A stretch of 64,000 nucleotides of DNA, taken from a virus. The notes under the pieces were generated by a model. It searched no databases. It worked only from the letters and a program-made list of their open reading frames with translations, and was not told where the DNA came from. Below, piece after piece: positions 43,101 to 52,013 of this stretch (the stretch's first letter is position 1; each line of letters starts with the position of its first letter). Made by a program: the position numbers and the translations under genes. The DNA lies in the IMG/VR virus record IMGVR_UViG_3300042892_004016, positions 1 to 64,000 of that record; one strand, written 5' to 3'.

Positions 43101-43307
43101 CGACATTACACTGACGGGTATCCAATTTGTACTGTCATCTGGATTCTGTCCACCAAAGTCTGAGATATACACCCTGATTCTGCCAGTTCTGGCTGAGTCA
43201 ATTGTGTCTTTTACTATGCCCACCACTGGATATGGTATGTCAATTTCGCCGCCTTTGTTGGGCTTGTACGCGGCGCTGGTGCCTCTGATCTTAGGTACGT
43301 TATCCAT
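40173..43307 (-). CDS. 5: Central spike/baseplate hub protein, gp5-like (VgrG-type), without lysozyme domain
   Basis: 1044 residues. The N-terminal OB-fold is seen as YPVVGIVKDTIDSARTGRIRVYI, DSTNWIPVSVMSPFYG and VVCVFINAKRNRGFYIG. About residues 270-400 hold the start of a spike beta-helix (GHSFVMDDGDIQG, GHQITLSDDGQTLFIVH, INLNAKKALNIYGEQININ, TNIRVGTEFSQHTLGD). T4 gp5 has a lysozyme between these; none is evident. From about 470 on, the protein is Ala/Ser/Gly-rich and low in complexity with recurring LPGVQG-LG, probably a flexible tail; the last 60 residues are charged and helical. The spike would pierce the outer membrane. Confidence 0.8.
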   Translation of the reverse strand: MDNVPKIRGTSAAYKPNKGGEIDIPYPVVGIVKDTIDSARTGRIRVYISDFGGQNPDDSTNWIPVSVMSPFYGITQGDSVNKTSFGTYTENSHSYGFWSQPPDINSEVVCVFINAKRNRGFYIGSIPRPGMTHMVPAVGASPVIVPNATEAEGYGGATTLPVTEFNDSNTKLSESVAFFNEPRPIHSFVAGQLFQQGLIRDPIRGTVTSSAMRESPSRVFGISTPGRPIYKGGLTGTEPEVASRITNATSQELKIIGRRGGHSFVMDDGDIQGRNQMVRLRTSTGHQITLSDDGQTLFIVHANGQSYVELGKEGTIDLYATNSVNIRTQGDLNFHADNNINLNAKKALNIYGEQININSDADTNIRVGTEFSQHTLGDHTVKVEKAMSIDSKGDASLASSKTTFINGGPTINLNTGSTALKPKEVKPIGITAHPDTLFDKVKGWITAPALLTSITSRAPAHSPWINSNLGVDVKVNSNASSTLPAEPSTAISNINNSVDPAPDNPTTPTLAATVPTGDAVSAFIDKNTTNALVSQSAVTAATDPKIAAAIKGTGIVTDLAGTKMAVLGALGHTPAQLEQAGILKPGAADLVNSLTNGGATLAKAIPSNLFTGKDNINNVEQFLGSPKVQVGAQVTLMQQGLGQLQSAGIITGKESPAQIAGLVTSTATHGIAATAAFVNSVSSNITSLPGVQGGLGALSPSMLKSPIANTISAGNFAAGMADKVTGAAGKLLGSLKSGATAVADQVKGAAASAFAAVKSTMVALKAGVEQNLTTIKAEAEAAKAKAAATTLPGVQGSAGQLGGDLAASAKNKIAPFTLKDAAGAVGSAISGTVKSVVGGVTGAVSTVGNLIDKAKQGSALGTANPVTTAAQTAMANLNNTSGVNLNLSALKQNPNLGLDALAAAGMDASQLANLNNSVASLSSGSAATIKLPTLAINTVDRGEMNAQAALLLGPGIPLPITAGGTANIKPPSPELQKQYSTLKKELNIKQDVKWDLSKAVYKAQKAYGPDSADAVEAEAQYKQCLARIQEIQTEMGDITKQMLA

Positions 43308-43317
43308 GTTTTTTCAA

Positions 43318-45996
43318 TTAAATTGTAAAGGAACTTCTGGGAGAGTAGCCCTGAGCATCAGCCACTGTTGTACTGTTGTCATCGTCAGCAGTTTGTTTGC
43401 CAGCAGTGTTGGTTCCCAGTACACCTTGACCACCCTGTACACCAAATAAACCTGATGTAGTTGCTGTTTTTGCGGATGCAGGCACTGATGCGTTTGCTGC
43501 ATTTGGTGGGGTTTCCACTGGAGTCCCAACAATAGTTCCGGGTGCGGCTGAGCCTGTTGGTTTAGTCAATCCAGGTACGAGTTTAGCTAGAACTGCGCGA
43601 TTGGTTTCCTCCACATAGGCAGTGCCTGCTGACTTACTCAACTCAGATTTAAATGGAGGACTCCACAGTACCAAATTTAAATCTTGTGTAAAGCGCCCAC
43701 GTGAGAAGGTAGAACTAACATCGTTTACCAAATATGAGATACCCTCAATTTTTAATTCAGGTGGATAACGGTAAACTTCTACCTGATTATTAATAGGCAT
43801 CAATCCAGTACTAGTATCATAATCACTGACCTCATTGAAACTTATCTCTATAAATATCTGACCAGCATGTGCATTTATAGAATAATCTTCACCATAGAAT
43901 TTTTTATACACCTGATACTCCATGCCCATTGTGGTCATCAAATAATCTGGATCTCCCAGTATAGATATCTTAGCTAGTGCCTTATCTCCCGGGCTGTACA
44001 AACTGGTTTTTACTGTGGCCGCTGCCTGACCAGCCAAGTTGTTGAGACCTGAGTCTGACTGATCGCTTCTGGCACCCACATTAACCTCAACTGGAGGAGA
44101 TGTGTTGTCAGCGGGTTGTCGTAAAGAATTCATGTAGTACAACGAATTATATGTTTGTTCGTAATTTATAATCTCGTTATTCTCACCAGTGTATATGTAC
44201 TTGTATCTTTTGTGAGCACCGTGGTACTGTGTAGTTTTAGATACATATGCTGATCTTACATACGGCACCAGATATTCTCTTACTTGATATGTTATGCTAT
44301 ACGCCATACCACACGTTATCTCATCGTACCCCAATGACTCTACTATTGGCACAATAATGTACCACTTGAGTGGTTTCGGGTTGGCGTTAACCTCTACCTG
44401 ATTGCCCGCGTCTGACTCCGTTTGAAAACTATTGAGTGCATCACGGACATAAGAACTCTGACTTATGATATTATCAATGATCTGAGTCACAGAGGCACCT
44501 GCGGTAACCTGATAGGTCTGTGTGGTTTTATCAAAATTTAGCCCCAGTGAATTTTTGTCATTGGCCTCAGATATGTTGGCATTATTGTTAATGGGGGACT
44601 TGTATTTGGGAATGTCGTTTGAATTTACCAACTTGGCGTCAGCAATATCTTTACTATTAGGTCCCACAAAATCAATGTGGTATATGTTGGGCATCTGTAT
44701 CAGCTTGTTGCCTGGAGAAGCATTAAACTTGGCCTGCTCCTGTGCGTTCATGACTCCTGTCAAGCTGTAGTTGGTCTTACCAGATAATATTTCGGCTACC
44801 GTACCACCTTTAATATCTAAATGACTTTTTATCGTGTTCTTCAATACGCCGGCTGCCACGTTCATGGACACCGTTTGTGCTTTTATTGAATACGTGGTTG
44901 CTCTGCCATCTAACTTAAAATTCAAGTGAGTTAGGTATATGGGAAAATACCTGGGGAACAGGGAGCCGTCATTTTTTGAATCTGCGGCCGGAGTGATTCC
45001 TTTTGATACGTTACCCGCAGAATCATACCCGTAAAACTTTATACCCAGCATGTAGTGTTGCTGCATATGATGCGCTGCTTTTTTTATTCCTGGCAGGTTA
45101 GATTTGTTAATGGTATCAAGTGCTGCAGCTTTTAATTGTGAAACAAAACTAAATCCATATGGCTCGTATATTTTGAATTCGAAGTCAACAGAATCCACGA
45201 TGGGACCATCACTGACCTTGGTGCTGCAGAATGTTTTGAAGGTCAAGTCATCTATGTAAAAATCCAATGGGAAAGGACCTGTTCCAGTTTTAGCAGAGCC
45301 GCCTGATTGGCATACCAGGATGAACTTGGAAGTATCAACTTTTCCACTAGTGGTAAAATCAGCGTAGCTTTCAGGTGTAATCATGTACAATGATATGTTA
45401 TAGGTGTAACTGGATAGCTGGCTTAATGGGTTGTAATCACGGGCTCCAGGCTGATCCACAGCGGGGCCAGCTGCTGCAGCACCATTAGCTGTACCAGCAG
45501 TTACAGGTTTGGCTGCATCATCTCCTGTTGCAACTGGTGGTGCCTCTTTGGCGATGGGGGTGGGGGCGTCTGGTCCGGCCGAGTTGTTCGCCGCTGCCGC
45601 TGATTTCTTCTCTACCGCCGCGGCTTTCGTTTCTTCATTAGATTTTGCTGTAGTTACTGCATTGTTTAAGGTTTCTTTAAATAATATGGTGTTAGCATTT
45701 ATTGCGGTTGCATCGGCTGTCTGACGTATTATTTCTGCCCGAAGTAAGAGCTTTTCTGATCCATTCGGCATCGCATTTACCGCAGCTATATGGGCATCAT
45801 AACTTTGCTCGATGGTGTTAAAATATTGCGTTTTATTTTCGGCACTAGCTGCATCTCTTTTTTCTTTTAAGGCACTGTACCGTGCAAAAGCATCGGTTGA
45901 TTTAGGATCTATTGAATCAAATTCACTTTGAAAGCCAGCCTGCTTATTTTTTACATTAACATAAAATTGCCTAGCTAAATCCACAATAGCTGTCAT
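43318..45996 (-). CDS. Baseplate hub-associated structural protein (892 aa), gp27 position
   Basis: The N-terminal about 150 residues are a charged coiled coil followed by an Ala/Pro-rich linker. The central part starts with YNPLSQLSSYTYNISLYMIT, LDFYIDDLTFKTFC and DSVDFEFKIYEPYGFSF, typical of large baseplate proteins of marine T4-like phages; later segments read WYIIVPIVESLGYDEI and YRYPPELKIEGISYLVND. It lies between gp53 and the gp5-like spike, where a hub protein (T4 gp27) that holds gp5 is expected. Domain-level homology to gp27 cannot be shown by eye. The C-terminus ends with the same LFGVQGGQGVLG motif as in the spike tail. Confidence 0.6.
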   Translation of the reverse strand: MTAIVDLARQFYVNVKNKQAGFQSEFDSIDPKSTDAFARYSALKEKRDAASAENKTQYFNTIEQSYDAHIAAVNAMPNGSEKLLLRAEIIRQTADATAINANTILFKETLNNAVTTAKSNEETKAAAVEKKSAAAANNSAGPDAPTPIAKEAPPVATGDDAAKPVTAGTANGAAAAGPAVDQPGARDYNPLSQLSSYTYNISLYMITPESYADFTTSGKVDTSKFILVCQSGGSAKTGTGPFPLDFYIDDLTFKTFCSTKVSDGPIVDSVDFEFKIYEPYGFSFVSQLKAAALDTINKSNLPGIKKAAHHMQQHYMLGIKFYGYDSAGNVSKGITPAADSKNDGSLFPRYFPIYLTHLNFKLDGRATTYSIKAQTVSMNVAAGVLKNTIKSHLDIKGGTVAEILSGKTNYSLTGVMNAQEQAKFNASPGNKLIQMPNIYHIDFVGPNSKDIADAKLVNSNDIPKYKSPINNNANISEANDKNSLGLNFDKTTQTYQVTAGASVTQIIDNIISQSSYVRDALNSFQTESDAGNQVEVNANPKPLKWYIIVPIVESLGYDEITCGMAYSITYQVREYLVPYVRSAYVSKTTQYHGAHKRYKYIYTGENNEIINYEQTYNSLYYMNSLRQPADNTSPPVEVNVGARSDQSDSGLNNLAGQAAATVKTSLYSPGDKALAKISILGDPDYLMTTMGMEYQVYKKFYGEDYSINAHAGQIFIEISFNEVSDYDTSTGLMPINNQVEVYRYPPELKIEGISYLVNDVSSTFSRGRFTQDLNLVLWSPPFKSELSKSAGTAYVEETNRAVLAKLVPGLTKPTGSAAPGTIVGTPVETPPNAANASVPASAKTATTSGLFGVQGGQGVLGTNTAGKQTADDDNSTTVADAQGYSPRSSFTI

Positions 45997-45997
45997 A

Positions 45998-46294
45998 TTA
46001 TAATCCCAACGCTTCTCTTAGGGAGTTTAACTGTGGTAAGTATATGCTGGTGCCAGCAACAAAATCAAACAAGGGATCTTTGATTCTGTTGGGGTTTCTG
46101 GCGGCAAATACCCACCACAAACTTGAATCATCATATATATCGTTTGCCAGCAGATCAGGACGATACTCGTATGTTGGCGTTATAGTCCAATAGGTATCCA
46201 ACTGATTCTTGGGTATGTGCCGATCAGCCATAATGTCTAAAAATTGATTATTTACTATAATGGTGTTATAGTAGGGACTAGTTGATTTATACAT
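45998..46294 (-). CDS. 53: Baseplate wedge subunit gp53
   Basis: 98 residues. YWTITPTYEYRPDLLANDIY, LWWVFAARNPNRIKDPLFDF and GTSIYLPQ are the conserved gp53 signature (LysM-like C-terminal fold). Gp53 clamps adjacent wedges together. TAATG overlap with the gene upstream, and 1-base gap to the next. Confidence 0.88.
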   Translation of the reverse strand: MYKSTSPYYNTIIVNNQFLDIMADRHIPKNQLDTYWTITPTYEYRPDLLANDIYDDSSLWWVFAARNPNRIKDPLFDFVAGTSIYLPQLNSLREALGL

Positions 46295-47517
46295 TACCAG
46301 AATCCTCCAAAGCCGCCGTCTTTTCTTGTTGAGCCATTCATCAGTTCTCCTGTTGCATATTTTTGTAAACTAAATTTATTACTGACATCATTCCTAGACA
46401 CCACTGGTGAACACAGCAACTGAATTGTAATTTTTGTGGGTACATACGATGCTAATCCCAAGTTGCCCTCACTCTTAAACACTGGTGGCGGCGTGGCCGC
46501 TGCTGGCTGAACGTTAGATCCAAATAATCTAGATAGCTTGGATGATAAGAATCCTTTCTTGGGGGCAGCGGCGCCAATAATGCTGCCTCTATCAAACGCT
46601 GCTAATCCTGAAGCGGTTAAACCGGCTGGATCTCCTGCGCGAATGTAGTCAACATCATTGGGTAAACTATAAGTAAAGTTGGTTATAACCAATGGGTGTT
46701 TATCGAATTGATATTGGCCGTATCCCGACAAATAACACAGTGGGGGAGGTGTACCTCTTATGGGTGATGAATCTTTCCCATAAAACATCTTGGTCACAGA
46801 CTTGAAAAAATGTATCACTGCCAGCATATAGTTAGCTTCGTTGGTGTCTTGCGCTGTGAATTCTGCGCTTATTGAGATGTCACCCACACTGCTATTTCTG
46901 TATTGAAATATTTTATAGTTAGTATGTGTCAGTTCAACTGGATCATAGCTGGCAGCATATGATACACTGATTGTGGGAGTATAGGGGAAAACCACTCCAC
47001 TGGTGGCCACCAGTGGACGTAAGATGCTTGCTTCGCCTTCCTTAAGTCCTTTGTACAAATAATCTGCATTTGGTGCTAAACTTAGTTTAACTCGCCAATC
47101 ATTGGACTTACCACCAGATATGTCAGCACCCGTAGTCTTCTTGGTGGCAGTCACCGTAGGAGTAGTAGTGGCCGTGATAGTGGGAGCTGCATTGGCAGTG
47201 ATTCCTGCCAAAATACCAGCACTGCCCGCAATGGGTTTTTGCTCTTGCGCTACTACAGGAGCAGCACCAATTGCTCCCACTGAAATTGCACTGTACTTTA
47301 GTGAATCCAGATCAATTGGTTGTGGGGCAGATATTGGCATAGTTGGTTCAACAAAGTTCACCTGCCCGTTTGCACCACCAGAAATAGCATTGTACTTTAA
47401 CGTGTCATTGGAGATCGGGGCAGCCACTGACACCAAAGATGAGGGATCAATAGCTGGTTCGGTTACCCCAAACGCTATATCTTTTACAAACGGTGGTGTT
47501 GATATTGTATCTGCCAT
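46294..47517 (-). CDS. Baseplate tail-tube junction protein, gp48/gp54-like
   Basis: 407 residues. The N-terminal about 130 residues are Ala/Pro/Thr-rich with repeated (L/T)KY(S/N)AIS-GA-G motifs; the C-terminal part holds WRVKLSLAPNADYL, VVFPYTPTISVSYAASYDP, THTNYKIFQYRN and VTKMFYGKDS, which I recognise from tail-tube cap/junction proteins of marine T4-like phages. These connect baseplate hub to tail tube. It is first in the minus-strand baseplate operon, with a CTAAATA box and AAGGA ribosome site. Assignment between gp48 and gp54 is unresolved. Confidence 0.6.
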   Translation of the reverse strand: MADTISTPPFVKDIAFGVTEPAIDPSSLVSVAAPISNDTLKYNAISGGANGQVNFVEPTMPISAPQPIDLDSLKYSAISVGAIGAAPVVAQEQKPIAGSAGILAGITANAAPTITATTTPTVTATKKTTGADISGGKSNDWRVKLSLAPNADYLYKGLKEGEASILRPLVATSGVVFPYTPTISVSYAASYDPVELTHTNYKIFQYRNSSVGDISISAEFTAQDTNEANYMLAVIHFFKSVTKMFYGKDSSPIRGTPPPLCYLSGYGQYQFDKHPLVITNFTYSLPNDVDYIRAGDPAGLTASGLAAFDRGSIIGAAAPKKGFLSSKLSRLFGSNVQPAAATPPPVFKSEGNLGLASYVPTKITIQLLCSPVVSRNDVSNKFSLQKYATGELMNGSTRKDGGFGGFW

Positions 47518-47538
47518 GATTATTCCCTGTCCTTCTAG

Positions 47539-47545
47539 TATTTAG
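47539..47545 (-). promoter_or_regulatory. Candidate late promoter box of the baseplate operon (CTAAATA)
   Basis: Minus-strand CTAAATA 21 nt before the ATG of the first baseplate gene, in the divergent gap facing the gp55 gene. Confidence 0.55.
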
Positions 47546-47588
47546 CCATAAATATTAGTGGTATTTTTACCTTTCTCCAAGAAATATA

Positions 47589-47618
47589 TTGCATTTCTAT
47601 TACGAAATATGTTATACT
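47589..47618 (+). promoter_or_regulatory. Sigma70-type promoter of the gp55 gene
   Basis: TTGCAT (47589-47594) and TATACT (47613-47618) with an 18-bp spacer; +1 near 47625, about 30 bases before the ATG. The leader has no clear Shine-Dalgarno site. Host-type promoter suits a middle-time regulator. Confidence 0.6.
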
Positions 47619-47654
47619 TGTCCCAGTGACACAGTTCTAACCTAACCCTTACAT

Positions 47655-48548
47655 ATGAGCATACCAACTAAAAAACCCGTAAACTACTTAAATAACAAAG
47701 ATATTTTGAAGGAAATACACGCCAGCAAGAATTCATATTGCGTGTTTTTGGATCAATCTATCGACCACAGATACGACTTTATCGTAGATATGCCACAGAG
47801 CAGCGTAGAAGACAGCTTGGATTTTGCACTCTCTCCGGAGACTATTCAACAAGCAAAAGAAACCAGAGCCACCAGACTTACCCTATTATCTGGGGCGGCA
47901 GTCAAGCATGAGGACATTCCTGTTACAGATTTGGTGTTCAGGGTAATGACTTGGAGTCATATCCCAGTTGCCCCAAAACAGCCAAGAAAAGTAGACAAGA
48001 AGAAAACTGCCAAAGATATCTTTGAGTTTGAAGATCAGACTGACGAAATCTTTGCAGAGCTGGAAGACCCAATTACTGCAGCAGAAGTTGATGACATGGT
48101 ACACGTGAAGGTTAACTTTCCACCGTTCCAGCATTTCAGATTAGACGATACCAATACGTTCCGATGCATTGGTAAAAGTCACTGGTTGGGAGATTTGGAA
48201 ACAGGATCGTTCAATAAAGATCAAGGCAATATCACAAACAAGTTAGCCAGAATGTACATCATGCTGTGTGAAAAGTATGCCATGAAGTTCAATTGGCGTG
48301 GATACACATACAACGATGAGATGCGCAACAGTGCTATCTTACAGCTAACTTATGTTGGTCTCAGGTTCAACGAAGCCAAGAGTGCAAACCCATTTGCTTA
48401 CTACACAGCAGCTATTACCAATAGTTTCTGTCGTGTGTTGAACACCGAAAAGCGTAGCCAAAATATACGTGATGACATTTTGGAACTCAATGGGTTGAAT
48501 CCAAGTTGGAGTAGACAGAATACCAGTACTTCTTCCTACGAGGAATAA
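47655..48548 (+). CDS. 55: Late transcription sigma factor gp55
   Basis: 297 residues. The C-terminal half (KLARMYIMLCEKYAMKFNWR, GYTYNDEMRNSAILQLTYVG, FNEAKSANPFAYYTAAITNS, RSQNIRDDI, PSWSRQN) is the T4 gp55 sigma region-2-like core, which binds the host RNA polymerase and recognises TATAAATA. T4 gp55 is 185 residues; here an extra N-terminal part of about 110 residues (SPETIQQAKETRATRLTLL and a Lys-rich linker) precedes a domain with FPPFQHFRLDDTNTFRCIG. Its presence fits the TATAAATA-like boxes seen before structural genes. Divergent from the baseplate operon. Confidence 0.88.
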   Translation: MSIPTKKPVNYLNNKDILKEIHASKNSYCVFLDQSIDHRYDFIVDMPQSSVEDSLDFALSPETIQQAKETRATRLTLLSGAAVKHEDIPVTDLVFRVMTWSHIPVAPKQPRKVDKKKTAKDIFEFEDQTDEIFAELEDPITAAEVDDMVHVKVNFPPFQHFRLDDTNTFRCIGKSHWLGDLETGSFNKDQGNITNKLARMYIMLCEKYAMKFNWRGYTYNDEMRNSAILQLTYVGLRFNEAKSANPFAYYTAAITNSFCRVLNTEKRSQNIRDDILELNGLNPSWSRQNTSTSSYEE

Positions 48549-48559
48549 TACCAATCTGC

Positions 48560-48588
48560 TTGTTATCAGGCCCAACGTCTGTTATAAT
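48560..48588 (+). promoter_or_regulatory. Sigma70-type promoter of gp47, predicting a leaderless start
   Basis: TTGTTA (48560-48565), 17-bp spacer, perfect TATAAT (48583-48588). The ATG begins 7 nt after the -10, where transcription normally starts, and there is no ribosome site. Confidence 0.7.
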
Positions 48589-48594
48589 TAACAC

Positions 48595-49608
48595 ATGAAC
48601 CTATTTAAAAAAGCAGCAATTTTCACAGATATACATTATGGACTTAAGAGCAACAGTTTACAGCATAATACCGATTGCGAGAATTTTGTAGATTGGTTTA
48701 TAGCTCATGCAAAACGTGAGGGATGTGAAACTTGTTTGTTTTTGGGTGACTTCAATCATCATCGTGCCAGTATCAATATTCAAACTCTGCAGTTTGGGTT
48801 GCGTGCCTTAGAAAAACTAAGTGCAAACTTTGATACTGTGTACTTTATTCCAGGCAATCATGATTTATATTATCGTGATCGCAGAGACATTCACTCAGTT
48901 GAGTGGGCCAAGCATTTGCCAAATGTAGTTATTGTCAATGACTGGTTCACTCAGGGTGATGTTACTATTGCTCCCTGGTTAGTTCAAGACGATCATAAAA
49001 AATTACCCAAGCTAAGTGGCAAGTATCTGTTTGGTCACTTTGAGTTGCCCAACTTCTACATGAACGCCAAAGTTCTGATGCCTGACCACGGTGAGATCAG
49101 AGATGAGCACATGAGTGGTTTTGAAATGGCCTTCAGTGGACATTTTCATCATCGCCAAGCCAGAAAAAACATCTGGTACATTGGCAATGCCTTCCCACAC
49201 AACTATGCTGATGCAGGCGACGATGCTCGTGGCATGATGATATTGGATTGGGGACAAGAGCCTGAGTTTCACAGCTGGCCCAATCAACCACTGTTTCGTG
49301 TACACAAACTCAGCGATGTGCTGGAAAATCCTGAGGGATTGTTGTTGCCCAACAGTCATGTTAGAGTACACTTGGATATTGATATCAGCTACGAAGAAGC
49401 AAACTTTATACGAGAAACTCTGATTCCAAAACATAATTTACGTGAAATGGCATTGATTCCCATGAAACTGGATCAACTTGAAGCAGGAAACGACATTGCT
49501 GGATTGAGATTTGAGGGAGTTGATCAGATCGTTACTGAAAGCATTAACGCTATTGAAAGTGATAGCTTTGACAAAAAAATACTGCTGGATATCTATAATA
49601 ACCTATGA
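48595..49608 (+). CDS. 47: Recombination nuclease subunit gp47 (Mre11/SbcD family)
   Basis: 337 residues, as in T4 (339). Phosphoesterase motifs are in order: FTDIHYG, LFLGDFNHHRA, IPGNHDLYYRD, FGHFELP and SGHFHHRQ. With gp46 it forms the Mre11-Rad50-like complex that resects ends and degrades host DNA for recombination-dependent replication. It overlaps gp46 by ATGA, giving coupled synthesis. Confidence 0.93.
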   Translation: MNLFKKAAIFTDIHYGLKSNSLQHNTDCENFVDWFIAHAKREGCETCLFLGDFNHHRASINIQTLQFGLRALEKLSANFDTVYFIPGNHDLYYRDRRDIHSVEWAKHLPNVVIVNDWFTQGDVTIAPWLVQDDHKKLPKLSGKYLFGHFELPNFYMNAKVLMPDHGEIRDEHMSGFEMAFSGHFHHRQARKNIWYIGNAFPHNYADAGDDARGMMILDWGQEPEFHSWPNQPLFRVHKLSDVLENPEGLLLPNSHVRVHLDIDISYEEANFIRETLIPKHNLREMALIPMKLDQLEAGNDIAGLRFEGVDQIVTESINAIESDSFDKKILLDIYNNL

Positions 49609-51371
49609 GCCTAACACTCAAGAACATAACACTTAAAAACTTTTTAAGCATTGGAGCTGTGTGCCAAGCAGTTAACTTTGATCAACAAGAACTGACCTTG
49701 ATTCTGGGTGAGAACCTTGACTTGGGTGGTGACGGTGCTCGCAATGGCACAGGCAAAACCAGTTTGATTCAGGCATTGAGCTATGCACTGTTTGGCATAC
49801 CAATCAACAATATTAAAAAAGACAATTTAGTAAACAGAACCAATGGTAAGAACATGGTGGTGACACTGGAGTTCAATATCAGTGGCGTTGAATACAAGAT
49901 TGTGCGCGGTCGCAAGCCCAATATTCTACAGTTCTTTATCAATGACCTAGAGCATTTGTCGCAGGACTCTGCTCAGGGTGACAGTAGAGAAACTCAAGTG
50001 GAGATTGAGCGAGTTATCAACATGAGTTCCGATATGTTCAAGCACATTGTTGCACTGAACACATACAGCGAACCGTTTCTGGCCATGCGGGCCAATGATC
50101 AACGTAACATCATTGAACAACTGTTGGGCATCACACTGTTGAGTGAGAAGGCCGAAACTATCAAGAACCTGATCAAAGAATCCAAAGACAACATACAACA
50201 AGAAGAATACAAGGTCAGAGCAATTGAAGAAGCCAACAAAAGAATCATTGAACAAATTGAGGGACTGGCCAGAAGACAGAGACTGTGGGTAACACGACAT
50301 CAAGAAGATGTGGTTGGCCTGCAGTCTGCCATTGATGAACTGTTAAAGATAGATATCACCAGTGAGATTCAAGCACATGCTGCACTGGATGTGTACAATC
50401 AGCGGGCTAAAGATATCAAGGACGTAAATGCGCTCAAGGTCAGAGCAGAACTGGACTTGACCAAAGAGTCTAAGACTCTGGACAAGTTAAAATCTGAAGT
50501 TACTTCATTGCAGAAACATGAATGCTATGCCTGTGGTCAAGATTTGCATGACGAAAAGCATGAACAGGTGTTGGCTGCTAAACAAAGGGCACTAGAAGAG
50601 GCTGCTCAGCAAGTGGTGACTACCAGTGGACAATTGGTAGAATTAACTCAGGCACTGGATGAATTGGGCGTGTTGGGCCTGGCTCCAGTGGTATTTTACG
50701 ATGACAAAGAAGATGCTATTCAACATCGCAGCAGTATTCAGAATCTTCAAGATCGTCTGGCCGCCAAAGTGGCAGAAACTGATCCATACAGCGAACAGAT
50801 TTCAGATATGGAAAACCAAGCACTACAGGCCATTGACTTTGACAAGATCAATCAGATAACCAAAACAATGGAACATCAGAAGTTCTTGTTAGATTTGTTA
50901 ACCAGCAAAGATTCGTTTGTTCGTAAAAAGATCATTGATCAAAATCTGTCTTTCTTGAATTCCAGACTCACACACTATCTGGATCGTATTGGCCTGCCTC
51001 ACCAAGTGGTTTTCTTAAATGACTTGTCAGTTGAGATTACTGAACTGGGTCGTAGTTTAGACTTTGGTAACTTGAGCCGCGGCGAGGCCAACAGACTGAT
51101 CTTGGGATTGAGTTTTGCATTCCGTGATGTGTGGGAGAATCTGTACAGTCCCATTAACACACTGTTCATTGATGAATTGATTGACAGTGGACTAGACTCC
51201 ATGGGAGTTGAAAACAGCCTAGCAGTATTGAAGTCCATGTCCAGAACCAGAAACAAATCCATATGGTTGGTCAGTCACCGTGAAGAACTTGCAGGCCGAG
51301 TTCACAGCGTATTGCGAGTAACCAAAGAAAATGGATTCACAACATACAGTACCAGTACCGAAATGGAGTAA
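49605..51371 (+). CDS. 46: Recombination ATPase subunit gp46 (Rad50/SbcC family)
   Basis: 588 residues (T4 560). Walker A is GDGARNGTGKTSLIQAL; the zinc hook is HECYACGQDL flanked by two coiled-coil arms; the ABC signature is NLSRGEANRLILGLSFAF; Walker B/D-loop is TLFIDELIDSGLDS; a final His switch is VSHREEL. It is the ATP-driven partner of gp47 and its start overlaps the gp47 stop. Confidence 0.93.
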   Translation: MSLTLKNITLKNFLSIGAVCQAVNFDQQELTLILGENLDLGGDGARNGTGKTSLIQALSYALFGIPINNIKKDNLVNRTNGKNMVVTLEFNISGVEYKIVRGRKPNILQFFINDLEHLSQDSAQGDSRETQVEIERVINMSSDMFKHIVALNTYSEPFLAMRANDQRNIIEQLLGITLLSEKAETIKNLIKESKDNIQQEEYKVRAIEEANKRIIEQIEGLARRQRLWVTRHQEDVVGLQSAIDELLKIDITSEIQAHAALDVYNQRAKDIKDVNALKVRAELDLTKESKTLDKLKSEVTSLQKHECYACGQDLHDEKHEQVLAAKQRALEEAAQQVVTTSGQLVELTQALDELGVLGLAPVVFYDDKEDAIQHRSSIQNLQDRLAAKVAETDPYSEQISDMENQALQAIDFDKINQITKTMEHQKFLLDLLTSKDSFVRKKIIDQNLSFLNSRLTHYLDRIGLPHQVVFLNDLSVEITELGRSLDFGNLSRGEANRLILGLSFAFRDVWENLYSPINTLFIDELIDSGLDSMGVENSLAVLKSMSRTRNKSIWLVSHREELAGRVHSVLRVTKENGFTTYSTSTEME

Positions 51372-51428
51372 AATATGCTGCTATTCCAAATAAAATTTCA
51401 ATAGCGCATAAGTAAGATAAGTATAAAC

Positions 51429-51986
51429 ATGAGTTCACCGAGCAAAAATAAAGGATCAGGATTTGAGCGAGAAATCGCCAAGTTCTTGTCTGAATCATAC
51501 AGCGAAAGTTTCATCAGAGCACCGGGATCTGGAGCGTATGTGGGAGGTAAGAATCAAAGCCGCACTGAAGTTTTGCATGCTGGTCAGATTCGCAGTTTCA
51601 AAGGGGACATCGTTCCCGGAGAAAGCTTTCCCAAATTCAATGCTGAATGCAAGTTCTACGGTGATTTCACATTCCACTTATTACTCAACGGAGAACATAA
51701 GGTTTTAGATAGTTGGATAGAGCAACTGCTAGCAGTGGCTGATCCAGGTGATCTAAATATACTTTTTATGAAATTTAACAGGAAAGGTCGTTATGTACTT
51801 GTACAGTGCGAGCTTACTTGGATCACTGATAATTTCTTCTTTTACGGAAGTAAAAAACACGGTGATTGGTACCTTATGGAATTTGATAGTTTTTTCAAGC
51901 ACAACACAGATTTAGTTAAATTATACTCCGGCTCACCAGACACCACGTCAATTCACAGCAGTACACCCAACACAGAAGTAGTTTAA
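51429..51986 (+). CDS. PD-(D/E)XK nuclease, probable Holliday-junction or recombination endonuclease
   Basis: 185 residues. The fold core is visible: N-terminal helix GSGFEREIAKFL with Glu15, then Asp60 in FKGDIVPG and the E-x-K pair Glu73/Lys75 in NAECKFYG, followed by FTFHLLL and a mixed strand region. The layout resembles RecU/Hjc-like or VRR-type resolvases. Next to gp46/gp47, a role in junction resolution during recombination is likely, while a restriction-like role is possible. No clear ribosome site before the ATG. Confidence 0.65.
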   Translation: MSSPSKNKGSGFEREIAKFLSESYSESFIRAPGSGAYVGGKNQSRTEVLHAGQIRSFKGDIVPGESFPKFNAECKFYGDFTFHLLLNGEHKVLDSWIEQLLAVADPGDLNILFMKFNRKGRYVLVQCELTWITDNFFFYGSKKHGDWYLMEFDSFFKHNTDLVKLYSGSPDTTSIHSSTPNTEVV

Positions 51987-52013
51987 ACACAACAGCAGTA
52001 AAAAAATTAGTTT

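Noticed and set aside
40173-43307. Lysozyme domain in the gp5-like spike
   Set aside because: No Glu-Asp-Thr lysozyme motif is seen between the OB-fold and beta-helix; the middle and end are low-complexity Ala/Ser/Gly.
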